Assembly: GCA_964351865.1 (NCBI GenBank)
Contig: CAYGPJ010000015.1
Coordinates: forward strand, 1 to 64,000
Reading direction: 5' to 3'
DNA length: 64,000 nucleotides
From: JBCDJI01 sp964351865
GTDB lineage: Bacteria > Verrucomicrobiota > Verrucomicrobiia > Methylacidiphilales > JBCBYL01
This document shows, in pieces, positions 8,250 through 17,195 of the stretch (positions are counted from its first letter, which is position 1; each line of letters begins with the position of its first letter). A program made the translations under genes and the position numbers. The notes below the pieces were generated by a model. It saw nothing but the letters and a program-made list of their open reading frames with translations, was not told where the DNA came from and did not search any database.

Positions 8250-9311
8250 ATGAAATTGTTGAAAAGCTCACTCCAATTAACTGTCTTAATCGCCGCATTG
8301 AGCCTGTCAGTCATTCAAGCCTCCCCCATACCCAGCAATTACAATAATAATTCAAGCTCCGACGACAAACTGCGGGATTCGAGCACGACCAGCGCCAATA
8401 CCCCCGCCAACCCGAACAATATTTCCACCAAAACACCCGAAACGGCGGCAACCAGAGCTCAACTAAGCATAGATCAGCGTGTCAGTGCTGCCTCTACCTT
8501 GAGCGAGTATGACAGCCCAGCGGAAGCGCTTAAAGATGACTCATGGTTTCGGAGTCCAGCAGTCTTCGCCGACTACAGCTACAGCTCCGCTAACGATTCT
8601 CGCGCCTTCGGTCTGGATAGTGATCAGCATGACGTCAACGTCGGATTCGATTTTGTTACCGTGTACGATATCATTGCCGGCATGATGATCACCTATTCCA
8701 ATTTCAACGGCACCGCCGATGATCTGCCCGGGGCTCGTATTCGCACTGACACGGATACGGTGCAACTTTCCTGGTATCTTTCTAAACAGTTGAACGACTG
8801 GCTCTTTGCAGGAACGACACTTTCCTATGCTCTTAGCGATCTGGATCAGAGAACTGCCGGAGCTGCCAATGTCGACTTCGACATCGATACGTTTTCCACA
8901 TCCGCATTCATCGGCGCTACTCAAAATTGGGACCACTTCGGCCTCGCCTCAACTCTTTCCTACGTCTACGTCGATGCCACCTGGGATCCGGTCAATCAGG
9001 CAGGAGTCACCAACGATTTCAACCAGAGCTCTGGCACCTTCCTTTGGAAAACGTCCGGAACGTGGTTTGCCACCGATTGGTTGGATTTGACCGCAGCCTA
9101 TCAGATGACTCAGATCGTTCACGAAAACTTTAATACGGTCGCTCCCGCCGGCACCAAATCCGATGACAATCACTGGGGAACCGTCTCCCTCACCGCCAAT
9201 CTCATCCCCGCGCAAAACTGGGCCTGGTTCACGGGTATAGAATACGTTGTCTTTAATGACAATTATCAGGAAAGTATTACTGTCAGATCCGGAGCTACCT
9301 ACTCCTTCTAA
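8250..9311 (+). CDS. Outer-membrane beta-barrel protein, paralogue of the 2767 protein
   Basis: A 353-residue exported protein: signal peptide MKLLKSSLQLTVLIAALSLS ending near QASP, an Asn/Ser/Thr-rich linker to about residue 95, then a beta-barrel of alternating strands ending GATYSF. The shared architecture (D-x-WFR-x-PAVFA opening, three-strand blocks containing W-x-FAGTTL, final Y-x-F) shows it is a paralogue of the protein at 2767. The two barrels bracket the cyclase-FecR-caspase operon. No specific transport function can be read from the sequence. Confidence 0.7.
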   Translation: MKLLKSSLQLTVLIAALSLSVIQASPIPSNYNNNSSSDDKLRDSSTTSANTPANPNNISTKTPETAATRAQLSIDQRVSAASTLSEYDSPAEALKDDSWFRSPAVFADYSYSSANDSRAFGLDSDQHDVNVGFDFVTVYDIIAGMMITYSNFNGTADDLPGARIRTDTDTVQLSWYLSKQLNDWLFAGTTLSYALSDLDQRTAGAANVDFDIDTFSTSAFIGATQNWDHFGLASTLSYVYVDATWDPVNQAGVTNDFNQSSGTFLWKTSGTWFATDWLDLTAAYQMTQIVHENFNTVAPAGTKSDDNHWGTVSLTANLIPAQNWAWFTGIEYVVFNDNYQESITVRSGATYSF

Positions 9312-9331
9312 ATTTTTAACTTTTTTCTCTG

Positions 9332-9354
9332 GTGCCTCTTCTTGCAGCAGGCAC
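9332..9354 (+). terminator. Short hairpin after the outer-membrane barrel gene
   Basis: GTGCCT (9332-9337) pairs with AGGCAC (9349-9354), 20 bp after the barrel stop codon. It is followed only by GTTATTGT, so it is at best a weak terminator. Its position argues against starting the SET gene at the GTG at 9332. Confidence 0.35.
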
Positions 9355-9370
9355 GTTATTGTCTACATCA

Positions 9371-9916
9371 ATGAGTGAATCAAAAGTACTATGGGTAGCC
9401 CGCGAATCCGTCATTCATGGTTCAGGCCTCTTCGCGAATAAAGACATCAAGAAGGGTAAACGGGTCATCGAATACGTAGGTGAAAAAATCACCAAGGAAG
9501 AGTCATACCGCCGCGCGGATCGCCAACTGAAGAAGAGCAACAAATCAGATGATGGAGCGGTCTACATTTTTGAGATCGATGAAGAGCATGACATCGACGG
9601 TAACGTTGACTGGAATCCGGCTCGCTTGATCAATCATTCCTGCGACCCGAACTGTGAAGCTTCAGATGATGAGGGACGCATCTGGATTGAATCCATCCGA
9701 AAAATTAAACAAGGGGAAGAACTCAGCTACAATTATGGTTACGATCTGGAACACTTTGAAGATCACCCTTGCCGCTGTGGCTCCCCAAAATGTGTCGGTT
9801 ACATCGTCAAACCGGATGCATGGAAAAAACTTGAAAAAGCTCTAAAAAAGAAGGCGAAGCAGGCCGCCAAGTCAGCGAAAAAGTCGCAGAAGAAAAAAAA
9901 GACTAAAAAGCAGTAG
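9371..9916 (+). CDS. SET-domain protein lysine methyltransferase with Lys-rich tail
   Basis: A 181-residue protein made mostly of one SET domain. Visible motifs are SGLFANKDIKKGKRVIEYVGE at the start, RLINHSCDPNCEA (S-adenosylmethionine and substrate pocket), GEELSYNYGYD, and a Cys-containing post-SET segment CRCGSPKCVGYI. The last 30 residues are almost entirely Lys and Ala, like a histone H1 or bacterial Hc1-type tail, suggesting DNA binding or self-methylation. SET proteins of this type occur in chlamydiae and other members of the PVC group. ATG at 9371 was chosen because the upstream GTG at 9332 lies inside a hairpin. Confidence 0.9.
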   Translation: MSESKVLWVARESVIHGSGLFANKDIKKGKRVIEYVGEKITKEESYRRADRQLKKSNKSDDGAVYIFEIDEEHDIDGNVDWNPARLINHSCDPNCEASDDEGRIWIESIRKIKQGEELSYNYGYDLEHFEDHPCRCGSPKCVGYIVKPDAWKKLEKALKKKAKQAAKSAKKSQKKKKTKKQ

Positions 9917-9946
9917 CCACCGCTCGCTGTCGCTACCGATACCCTG

Positions 9947-9994
9947 GGCGCTTGCAAGTTGCGGCTTTACAGTACGCCGCAACTTGCAAGCGCC
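9947..9994. terminator. Bidirectional hairpin terminator between the SET gene and aroD
   Basis: A perfect 19-bp stem (GGCGCTTGCAAGTTGCGGC at 9947-9965 against 9976-9994) closes a 10-nt loop. It lies between the convergent SET and aroD genes. The right arm and most of the loop encode the last residues and stop codon of AroD. No long T run follows on either strand, so termination efficiency is uncertain. Confidence 0.6.
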
Positions 9995-10671
9995 GATTTA
10001 ATATCCTGAATAGAAGGCTGGCCGGGAGCCGCGGGTTCATCCAGATAGCCGTAAACCAGTTTAGAACCCAATGCGGGCAGAACCACCCGAGAGACTTGCG
10101 CCATCGGACCGGTCGCCATGACACCCAATCGAAGCTGCGGATAGTGCATCAGCACATCCACCAGCACCATCAGATCTTCACGGGTTCTGGCCAGGCTGGC
10201 CATTTTATAAACATCCACCCGATATGCTCGAAAATTTTCCACCAGTCTCTCTGCCTTGCCTTTGGTCAGTTTGCGCTCTAAAGAATGCGCCGAAAGAATG
10301 ACTCGTTTGTTGGTATCTCGGGCAATCTGCAACAGTGGTTTCACATATTTCATGTTCTTGATTTCAAGATCTACTGCATCCGCAAAGGGAATCAGCTCCT
10401 CAAAAACCAGAATCCGTTCCGTTGATTTCCAAGGGTAACTCCCTCCCTCCACCATCGTTCTCAACGTCAGCAAGGTCGGTTGCTTACGTTTGCGTAGCTT
10501 CAATTTAATCTCCGCGACCTCCATGCCAGCAGCTCTTAGGCTATCGACTCTGACTTCGACCAGATCCGAGTGAACGTCTCGGGACATCAGTAACTCCAAA
10601 CCCGCAGGTGTCGAAATAGTTCCTACGGAGATGCATGATTTCTTAAGCACTGTTTGTTTAATTTTTGGCAT
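9967..10671 (-). CDS. aroD: 3-dehydroquinate dehydratase, type I
   Basis: A 234-residue class I dehydroquinase, third step of the shikimate pathway. Recognisable elements are DLVEVRVDSL (substrate-binding strand), the catalytic His129 in ILSAHSLERK, the Schiff-base Lys156 in VYKMAS, and the C-terminal lid loop PGQPSIQDI. The order and spacing fit AroD of about 220-250 residues. The gene is monocistronic by appearance; its 3' end forms one arm of a perfect hairpin shared with the convergent SET gene. Confidence 0.9.
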   Translation of the reverse strand: MPKIKQTVLKKSCISVGTISTPAGLELLMSRDVHSDLVEVRVDSLRAAGMEVAEIKLKLRKRKQPTLLTLRTMVEGGSYPWKSTERILVFEELIPFADAVDLEIKNMKYVKPLLQIARDTNKRVILSAHSLERKLTKGKAERLVENFRAYRVDVYKMASLARTREDLMVLVDVLMHYPQLRLGVMATGPMAQVSRVVLPALGSKLVYGYLDEPAAPGQPSIQDIKSALASCGVL

Positions 10672-10717
10672 AGTATATTGATTTGCTAGAGTATTGGGCT
10701 ATGTGATCTATATTCAG

Positions 10718-11326
10718 TCATTCAATAAGTCGAGCAGTATCTAAAAACTCACATAAGCGGGTCAAGCGTTTTTCCACCGAGACTGTTTCCATTAACTCCT
10801 GCCGGATGCGTGGCTCGCCTACCAGCATGCCGGCCGCTAAATCACAAAAATCACTATCACCCATCTCACCTTCGAGAATTTGGGATAAGGAATCCAGAAC
10901 CTGCGGATAGGCTTCCCCCATAGCACGAACAAAGTCCCGCACCTTTTCACGCATTTCAAATTGAACTGCACCTCCTCGGCCTTCTTCCTTTTGAACAAAC
11001 TCGCATTCGGCTTTTAGTAACGGTTCCGTTGAGATAATATGCTGCACCCTATATCGCCCCACCCCTTTGAGAATTAATTGATACGTGCCATTTTTATTTT
11101 TTACTGATGATTGAATCAATCCCAGGCCAATCATCTTTGCGGGTATTTCTGCTACGGCATTACCGACGGCGAAAGTGCGTTCCTGCTGCAGGCTTTTTTC
11201 CAACATCGCCAGATACCTCGGCTCAAAGATGTTTAATGCCACTGTAGATTCAGGCAAAAGCACCACCCCCTCCAATACCATGATATCTAGCTCACGCTTC
11301 TCCATACCCACCAAGCGTACTCTCAT
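10718..11326 (-). CDS. LON substrate-binding domain protein
   Basis: A stand-alone Lon N-terminal (LAN) domain protein of about 202 residues without ATPase or protease parts. The opening VLEGVVLLPESTVALNIFEPRYLAML is the diagnostic N-terminal block, and GVGRYRVQHI aligns with the central G-x-x-R-x-R/I motif. A C-terminal helical part carries an LVGEPRIRQELME helix. Such proteins are thought to bind unfolded or protease substrates, but function is unproven. ATG at 11326 was preferred over a TTG ten codons upstream. Divergent from mreB. Confidence 0.85.
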   Translation of the reverse strand: MRVRLVGMEKRELDIMVLEGVVLLPESTVALNIFEPRYLAMLEKSLQQERTFAVGNAVAEIPAKMIGLGLIQSSVKNKNGTYQLILKGVGRYRVQHIISTEPLLKAECEFVQKEEGRGGAVQFEMREKVRDFVRAMGEAYPQVLDSLSQILEGEMGDSDFCDLAAGMLVGEPRIRQELMETVSVEKRLTRLCEFLDTARLIE

Positions 11327-11410
11327 TTTGAATAATTTCCTGCCAGAATGGTTCAAAATGTCATAAAATACGGCTAAATCGTTAAAAGTTAGCCGAAAAA
11401 GGGATAATGA

Positions 11411-11439
11411 TTGACGCTTTCTAGCTCAACCAGTAAACA
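11411..11439 (+). promoter_or_regulatory. Possible promoter for the mre operon
   Basis: TTGACG (11411-11416) and TAAACA (11434-11439) are separated by 17 bp, 33 bp upstream of the mreB start. The -35 match is good and the -10 match is poor. A hairpin CGGCTAA/TTAGCCG (11371-11395) lies just upstream. Confidence 0.3.
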
Positions 11440-11471
11440 CTAGGGCTCAAAGTATTTATTTTTGTAATTAT

Positions 11472-12512
11472 ATGATTAACAGATTTTTAGGACTATTTTC
11501 CAATGACATCGGCATTGATCTGGGAACAGCTAACACCCTCGTTTATGTCAAAGATAGAGGTATCGTTTTACGGGAACCTTCTGTGGTTGCGATGCAAGAA
11601 GGCACCCGCAACGTTTTAGCCGTCGGCGAAGAAGCCAAAAGGATGCTCGGACGCACTCCGGGATCGATTATTGCTGTGCGCCCATTGAAAGATGGCGTCA
11701 TCTCTGATTTTGAAGTCACCGAAGAGATGCTCAAACAATTCATCCGTAAAGTGCATAAACGTAAACGCCTTTTCGCCCCACGGCCGCGCGTCGTCATTGC
11801 CGTCCCATCCGGAATCACTGAGGTGGAGAAACGTGCCGTGCGTGAATCAGCCTATCATGCCGGTGCCCGCCTAGTCACCTTGATCGAAGAACCCATGGCT
11901 GCAGCGATCGGCGTAGGTCTTCCGGTACAGGAAGCTGCCGGCAATATGATCGTGGACATCGGCGGGGGCACCACTGAGGTGGCGATCATCTCACTCGCCG
12001 GTATCGTCTTTAGTCGCAGTATTCGTGTCGCAGGTGATGAGCTTGATGAAAGTATCATCAACTACATGAAGCGCGCCTATAATCTCGTCATCGGAGAACG
12101 TTCCGCTGAAGAGATCAAAATTAAAATTGGTTCTGCTTATCCAATGGATAAGGAAACCAGTATTGAAGTGAAAGGTCGCGATCTCGTGGCCGGATTACCT
12201 AAAACGCTGACCGTCACTTCCCAGGAAGTGCGTGAGGCGTTACTTGACCCAATTTCAACCATTGTAGAATCGGTTCGGATCACTCTTGAGCGCTGTCCCC
12301 CTGAATTATCAGCGGACTTGGTCGAACGTGGAATCGTTTTGGCAGGAGGCGGAGCCCTTCTGCGCGGACTTGACCGGCTTATCGCCGAAGAAACGGGTCT
12401 TCCTGTCTATGTGGCAGAAGATCCTCTAAGCGCGGTTGCCGAAGGCACCGGTAAAGTCCTGCAGGAATTAGAATTCCTGACAAAACTCACTTCCACCGAC
12501 CTGCGCGCATAG
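11472..12512 (+). CDS. mreB: Rod-shape-determining actin homologue MreB
   Basis: A 346-residue MreB of standard length. The phosphate-1 motif IGIDLGTANTLVY is at residues 14-26, the central IVDIGGGTTEVAIISL phosphate-2 motif at about 160-175, and the adenosine motif GIVLAGGGALLRGLD near 285-300. It polymerises along the inner membrane and directs lateral cell-wall synthesis. It heads a tight operon with mreC, mreD, mrdA, rodA and rng. Confidence 0.98.
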   Translation: MINRFLGLFSNDIGIDLGTANTLVYVKDRGIVLREPSVVAMQEGTRNVLAVGEEAKRMLGRTPGSIIAVRPLKDGVISDFEVTEEMLKQFIRKVHKRKRLFAPRPRVVIAVPSGITEVEKRAVRESAYHAGARLVTLIEEPMAAAIGVGLPVQEAAGNMIVDIGGGTTEVAIISLAGIVFSRSIRVAGDELDESIINYMKRAYNLVIGERSAEEIKIKIGSAYPMDKETSIEVKGRDLVAGLPKTLTVTSQEVREALLDPISTIVESVRITLERCPPELSADLVERGIVLAGGGALLRGLDRLIAEETGLPVYVAEDPLSAVAEGTGKVLQELEFLTKLTSTDLRA

Positions 12513-12539
12513 TTTCCGACCACAACCCGGAAAGAGCGC

Positions 12540-13370
12540 ATGTTTCGACCTGCTTATTTTATATGCGGGGTGATCGTCATCCTGATTGCCATCGTCGGCT
12601 ATTTCTTGCCACCTGAGTTCAAAACTCAGGTCGAGCAAGTTTCCATGAATGTTTTTTCTCCTGTTTGGAGATCCGTCGGATGGGTGAAGGAAACTACCGG
12701 TGGTGTTGTGGGTGACGTCAAAACGCTGGAACAACTCCAGACTGAAAATGCGACACTCAAGCTGAATAATGCCAAACTCCAGACCCAATTTTCTCAACTC
12801 ACCGCGGTTCAAATTGAAAATGCCCGGCTGAGAGAAATGCTGGCATTTAAAGAAAGTCAGCCATACGAACTGCTGGCCTGCCGGGTGATCGAGCGAGATC
12901 CATCCAACTGGTGGAACGCAGTGATTGTCAACCGCGGCTACCGAGATAACGACCAGATAGCTTCGGATCAGCCGGTGGTCAGCCCCCGCGGTGTGATTGG
13001 CAAGACCGGAACCGTGGGGCCCTACACTACCCGCGTGATCCTGCTGATTGATGAAAACTGCAAAGTTTCCGTCGTCACGGAGAATTCCCGCGCGCGCGGA
13101 ATCGTGCAAGGCGACACCTCGGTGAATGGAGGCTCCCCTTATTGTAAGATTAATTTTGTCGACCGAAATACTCCCTTCGCCGTAGGTGAACGACTATTCA
13201 CTACCGGGCTGGGAGGAACTTTTCCTGCAAATTTGTTAATTGGAACGATTAGTGAAGCGCCTCCTCTGAGCGCGGATAGAAATTTCGGGTTGTTTCGCGA
13301 CGGCAAAGTTCAACCCACTGCTGACCTGAACAATCTAGAGGAGTTGTTCATTATTACGGGAGTTAAATAA
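12540..13370 (+). CDS. mreC: Rod-shape-determining protein MreC
   Basis: A 276-residue bitopic protein: an N-terminal membrane helix (about 5-24, YFICGVIVILIAIVGYFL), a coiled coil (about 60-105, LEQLQTENATLKLNNAKLQ) and a periplasmic double beta-barrel domain with RDPSNWWNAVIVNRG and the PVVSPRGVIGKTG block. MreC links MreB filaments to the periplasmic wall-synthesis enzymes. It lies 27 bp after mreB and its stop is followed directly by the mreD start. Confidence 0.95.
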   Translation: MFRPAYFICGVIVILIAIVGYFLPPEFKTQVEQVSMNVFSPVWRSVGWVKETTGGVVGDVKTLEQLQTENATLKLNNAKLQTQFSQLTAVQIENARLREMLAFKESQPYELLACRVIERDPSNWWNAVIVNRGYRDNDQIASDQPVVSPRGVIGKTGTVGPYTTRVILLIDENCKVSVVTENSRARGIVQGDTSVNGGSPYCKINFVDRNTPFAVGERLFTTGLGGTFPANLLIGTISEAPPLSADRNFGLFRDGKVQPTADLNNLEELFIITGVK

Positions 13371-13889
13371 ATGCTGACGGCAGGCCTACTCACGCTGGTT
13401 TACCTGATCATGGCATTTCTTCAGCCCTTTATGCCCACCATCTTCGGATACCAGAAGTGGCTGATTGGCATGGCCCCGATCCTTCTCGCTTACGCGGCAT
13501 TAAGGAGCGGAGGGCTTCCCTTGACGCTATTTATCCTGATTGGAGGCTTTGCTCATGATCTGCTGCTACTCCATTATGTCGGCTTCGGTCCGCTGCTGTG
13601 GGCCTGCACGATTTACGTCATCGCCAGCCAGAAACCATGGCTACAGGACGGAGGGATCCTGATCTCTGTTGTCGTCGGATTTACCGCATCTTTTCTGTTC
13701 GTCTCACTGGACCGGATACTTTACCTGCTCTACCACGGCTTCTGGTCGTGGGACCTGGAACTCAGTTACTCCCTACTGACGCTGGCTGCGATCAACGCCG
13801 GCCTCAGCCCTTTGTTTTTTCTGCTCTTTGACGCGCTCAGTCAGAAATCCAAACAGACCAAACCACCCAGAGGGTACTCATTCGGATGA
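13371..13889 (+). CDS. mreD: Rod-shape-determining protein MreD
   Basis: A 172-residue integral membrane protein with about five hydrophobic helices, located exactly where mreD is expected: it starts immediately after the mreC stop and overlaps mrdA by 4 bp. Sequence conservation of MreD is low, so the call rests on position, length and topology. Confidence 0.85.
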   Translation: MLTAGLLTLVYLIMAFLQPFMPTIFGYQKWLIGMAPILLAYAALRSGGLPLTLFILIGGFAHDLLLLHYVGFGPLLWACTIYVIASQKPWLQDGGILISVVVGFTASFLFVSLDRILYLLYHGFWSWDLELSYSLLTLAAINAGLSPLFFLLFDALSQKSKQTKPPRGYSFG

Positions 13890-16021
13890 TTATCTCGAAC
13901 CAACAAATTGATCTGGGCGTCAGGATTGGCATCATCAATGTCGCCATCTTCGCCGCTGTAGTGATTCTGGTCGGTAAACTATTTTACGTTCAGTTGCGGG
14001 AAGGTGACAAGTATTCCAAAAGTCTGAAAAGCCAGACCACCGTCTCCGTGCTCCTTTCGCCTGCACGCGGTGGCATCTACGATCGCAATGGTATCGGCCT
14101 GGCCGAGAATCGCGCCAGTCTCGACATCGACGTCTATCTACGTGAATTAGTCGGCCACTACTCGCGTAACCAGAAAGGCAAACTACCGAAAACGAGCTAT
14201 AAAAACCGGACACTGGCTGATGTGCCGATGATTCTGGAACAAAGCACCGACGATATTTTTAAAACGCTGGCCTTGCCAGTGACTTATTCCGAAAAAGAAC
14301 TGATGCGGCACTACGACCAAAAGCCGAACATTCCTTTCCAATTAGCCAACGATCTGGATTTTGCCACACTGTCCAGATTTTCGGAGCACAGCGTAAACAT
14401 TCCGGGCATTCAGGAAACCGCACGCCCGGTGCGTTATTATACCTTCGGGGCATTGGCACCACATATTCTTGGGTATGTCGGCGCCGTAGAGGAACAACTC
14501 AAAGACGTATTTATTGAGTCTGTCGGTAAAGAAGGTATTGAAAAAACATTCGATACATTTCTACAAGGCACCCCGGGTAAAAAGATTCTGAAGAAAAACA
14601 ACGTTGGTTACATCCTCGGGGTCGAAGCCATCGAAAAACCGACGGTGGGAAGCTCGGTCTACACATCTTTAGACGCCCACTTCCAACATATTGCGGAACA
14701 AGCCATGCGGAATCAGGGGGTCGGACGCGGAACCTGTGTCATTATGGATATCTGGACCGGCGATCTGCTGGCGATGGTTTCGGTTCCGAATTATGATCCA
14801 AATATTTTCATCCCCAGTATCGATGCTGCATCACTGAAGCAGTTGAGCAACGATCCTACCGGCCCACTCCATCATCGGGCTGTTGCCGCATATAACCCTG
14901 CCTCAACATTCAAAACTCTCATTACCCTCGCCGCACTGGGTAATCCAGAAGCAAATTTCACTCCCAAGACCTACATCAATTCACCTGGTGCGATCTACCG
15001 TGCCAACCGCTGGTGGAAAGATTGGTATGAACCGGGGCGAGGCAGCATCAACATGCACACCGCTCTCCAGTGGTCAACCAACACGTTTTATTACCAACTG
15101 GCCGTACGCACGGGCATCGAATCAATCGTAAATACCGCCAACAAGCTCGGCTTTAATCAAAAATTATTAGTCGGAAGTGATGGCAATGAACTTTTGGCCG
15201 GGGAAAGCGCAGGAATCGTAGCAGGCCCGGAGTGGATGGAAGAGCAAGAGGATCGACGCTTCGCTTATTGGAAGCAGCAAAAAGAAAAAAATCCGGAATT
15301 TAAATATCCCCGTCGTTGGAGAGAACGCTGGAGTGAAGGCCATACCATGAATACCGCCATCGGCCAGGGATTCACACAGGTGACCGCGGTCCAATTGACC
15401 ACCATGATGTGTGCCATTGGCAATGGAGGGACGATTTATTATCCCCGCCTGATTCGAGCCATAAAAGGCTACGATGAAGAGGGTAATGAAACCATTCAGG
15501 AGTTCCCCGTTCGCCAGCATGGAAAACTTGGTATCAAGCCGGAAAATCTCACAGCTGTTCAAGCAGCACTGCGGGCTGTGGTCACCGGCGGAACGGGAGG
15601 AGCGGCCAGAACTGACAAGTACCCTATGGCAGGCAAGACGGGGACCGCTCAGGCCTGGGCGATCGTGAACGGCCAACGAGTCAAAGATAACCGCGCACTC
15701 TTCAACGGTTACGGACCATATGACGATCCTAAATACGCGATTACGGTTATTATCGAAGGCGGAACAAGTGGAGGCCGTGATACCGGCCCGGTGGTAAAAG
15801 AGATCTTTGAAAAAGTCGCCGAACTCGAAAAAGGATCCAGTATGGATCTCGTATATCTATCTCCGGCAATCGGTCACTTTAAAGGGGTCCAGACGATTGC
15901 GGCTGATGACGATCAAGAAACAGCTCCGCCTCCCGCTGAACCATTTGAACCGGCACCAGATGTGCCGGTTAACCAACCGCAACGTAAACGCTCTTTCTGG
16001 GATCGGGTCTTTAACCGTTAA
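13886..16021 (+). CDS. mrdA: Penicillin-binding protein 2 (peptidoglycan transpeptidase)
   Basis: A 711-residue class B PBP. An N-terminal membrane anchor (about residues 12-32) is followed by the pedestal domain (ARGGIYDRNG at about 58-67) and the transpeptidase domain. The three active-site motifs are present: S-T-F-K in NPASTFKTLI (about 335-345), S-T-N in WSTNTFYYQ (about 396) and K-T-G-T in MAGKTGTAQ (about 582-590). The C-terminal tail is Pro-rich, about 40-50 residues longer than the core, and may be an interaction tail. Works with RodA in the elongasome. Confidence 0.96.
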   Translation: MIISNQQIDLGVRIGIINVAIFAAVVILVGKLFYVQLREGDKYSKSLKSQTTVSVLLSPARGGIYDRNGIGLAENRASLDIDVYLRELVGHYSRNQKGKLPKTSYKNRTLADVPMILEQSTDDIFKTLALPVTYSEKELMRHYDQKPNIPFQLANDLDFATLSRFSEHSVNIPGIQETARPVRYYTFGALAPHILGYVGAVEEQLKDVFIESVGKEGIEKTFDTFLQGTPGKKILKKNNVGYILGVEAIEKPTVGSSVYTSLDAHFQHIAEQAMRNQGVGRGTCVIMDIWTGDLLAMVSVPNYDPNIFIPSIDAASLKQLSNDPTGPLHHRAVAAYNPASTFKTLITLAALGNPEANFTPKTYINSPGAIYRANRWWKDWYEPGRGSINMHTALQWSTNTFYYQLAVRTGIESIVNTANKLGFNQKLLVGSDGNELLAGESAGIVAGPEWMEEQEDRRFAYWKQQKEKNPEFKYPRRWRERWSEGHTMNTAIGQGFTQVTAVQLTTMMCAIGNGGTIYYPRLIRAIKGYDEEGNETIQEFPVRQHGKLGIKPENLTAVQAALRAVVTGGTGGAARTDKYPMAGKTGTAQAWAIVNGQRVKDNRALFNGYGPYDDPKYAITVIIEGGTSGGRDTGPVVKEIFEKVAELEKGSSMDLVYLSPAIGHFKGVQTIAADDDQETAPPPAEPFEPAPDVPVNQPQRKRSFWDRVFNR

Positions 16022-16034
16022 GAACGATAAACCT

Positions 16035-17195
16035 ATGGCTATCCTGATTAGAAAACTTCTGGCGCTGCACTGGCCGCTCTTCGTCCTGATGATCATCATG
16101 GCGCTGGCGGGCATTCACTTCATTGAAAGTGCTGTGTTTACCGAAGAAGCACCCGATCTGGCCTTGGCTCCTGAGCGCCAGTTGATGTGGCTATGGATCG
16201 GTCTGCCCGTCTTTTTCATAATGTCACTGATCGATTACAAGTGGCTGCTGAAATTAGGTCTGCCGATTTACATCATGGCGATGCTCACCCTCATCTATGT
16301 GCTGATTTTTGGTCTGGAAGTAAATAACTCTAAAAGCTGGATCAGCATTGGCGGCTTCGGCGTGCAGCCGGTCGAGCCCTGTAAGGTTGCTTTCATTTGC
16401 GGAATGGCGGCACTCATGCTCTACCTGCAACCGCACATTAAGAAAATTTGGCCTATCGCCATCGTGGGTGCCCTAACCCTGATTCCCATGATTTTGATTA
16501 AAATGCAGAATGACCTTGGTTCTGCTGCCGTATTCGGCCCGGTCGCTTTTCTGATGATGCTGACAGCTGGCATCAGAAAGCGTTACTTGGCACTTCCCGT
16601 CATTGGCGGTGTGCTCATGCTGGTATTTTTCTATACTTATGTGCATAAAATGAAGCAGGAAATTCCCGGCATCGGCACTCGCCCCAACCTGCGTATTAAA
16701 GCCTTTTTTGATCCGGAGTATGATCCCCAAGGCGCGGGTTGGGCCGTGCGCCAGTCGCTCATCGCCGTCGGCTCCGGTGGCCTCAAAGGAAAAGGCTACA
16801 AACAAGGAGACCAGAACATCTACGGATTCCTGCCGCGTAAAACCTCTCACAATGATTACATTTTTCCCGTCATCGCGGAAGAATACGGATTCACCGGCGG
16901 CAGCCTGGTGATTCTGGCCCAGGGACTGTTGCTCTGGGGCATCATGAGTATTGCCATCCGGGCAAAAGAACTCGGCGGAGCTTTACTGGCCACCGGCATG
17001 TGCGGCCTGCTGTTTACTCACTTTTTTGTTAACGTCGGAATGACGATTGGCGTCGTTCCGGTAACGGGGATTCCTCTCCCGTTTATCAGTTATGGAGGAA
17101 CATTTCTGGTCGCATGTATGGCCGGTATGGGGTTGATCCAAAGTGTCTGGATTCACCGCAAGGATTATGAAAATGAAAGGATATTTGGAAGATGA
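16035..17195 (+). CDS. rodA: Peptidoglycan glycosyltransferase RodA (SEDS family)
   Basis: A 386-residue polytopic SEDS protein with about ten membrane helices. Typical blocks are GVQPVEPCKVAFI, QNDLGSAAVFGPV, the extracellular loop GWAVRQSLIAVGSGGLKGKGYKQG, NDYIFPVIAEEYGFTGG and the C-terminal VTGIPLPFISYGGTFLV. It polymerises glycan strands together with PBP2, encoded 13 bp upstream. A longer open frame reaches back into mrdA, but the ATG at 16035 fits homologues. It overlaps rng by 4 bp. Confidence 0.97.
   Translation: MAILIRKLLALHWPLFVLMIIMALAGIHFIESAVFTEEAPDLALAPERQLMWLWIGLPVFFIMSLIDYKWLLKLGLPIYIMAMLTLIYVLIFGLEVNNSKSWISIGGFGVQPVEPCKVAFICGMAALMLYLQPHIKKIWPIAIVGALTLIPMILIKMQNDLGSAAVFGPVAFLMMLTAGIRKRYLALPVIGGVLMLVFFYTYVHKMKQEIPGIGTRPNLRIKAFFDPEYDPQGAGWAVRQSLIAVGSGGLKGKGYKQGDQNIYGFLPRKTSHNDYIFPVIAEEYGFTGGSLVILAQGLLLWGIMSIAIRAKELGGALLATGMCGLLFTHFFVNVGMTIGVVPVTGIPLPFISYGGTFLVACMAGMGLIQSVWIHRKDYENERIFGR

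Noticed and set aside
9332..9370. Upstream GTG start for the SET gene
   Set aside because: It lies in a hairpin after the barrel gene and adds residues not matching the family start.
12468..13109. 213-codon minus-strand frame across mreB/mreC
   Set aside because: Antisense to two conserved genes in a tight operon; no family signature.
15807..16034. Longer N-terminus for RodA
   Set aside because: It is the mrdA coding region read in another frame; ATG at 16035 agrees with homologues.
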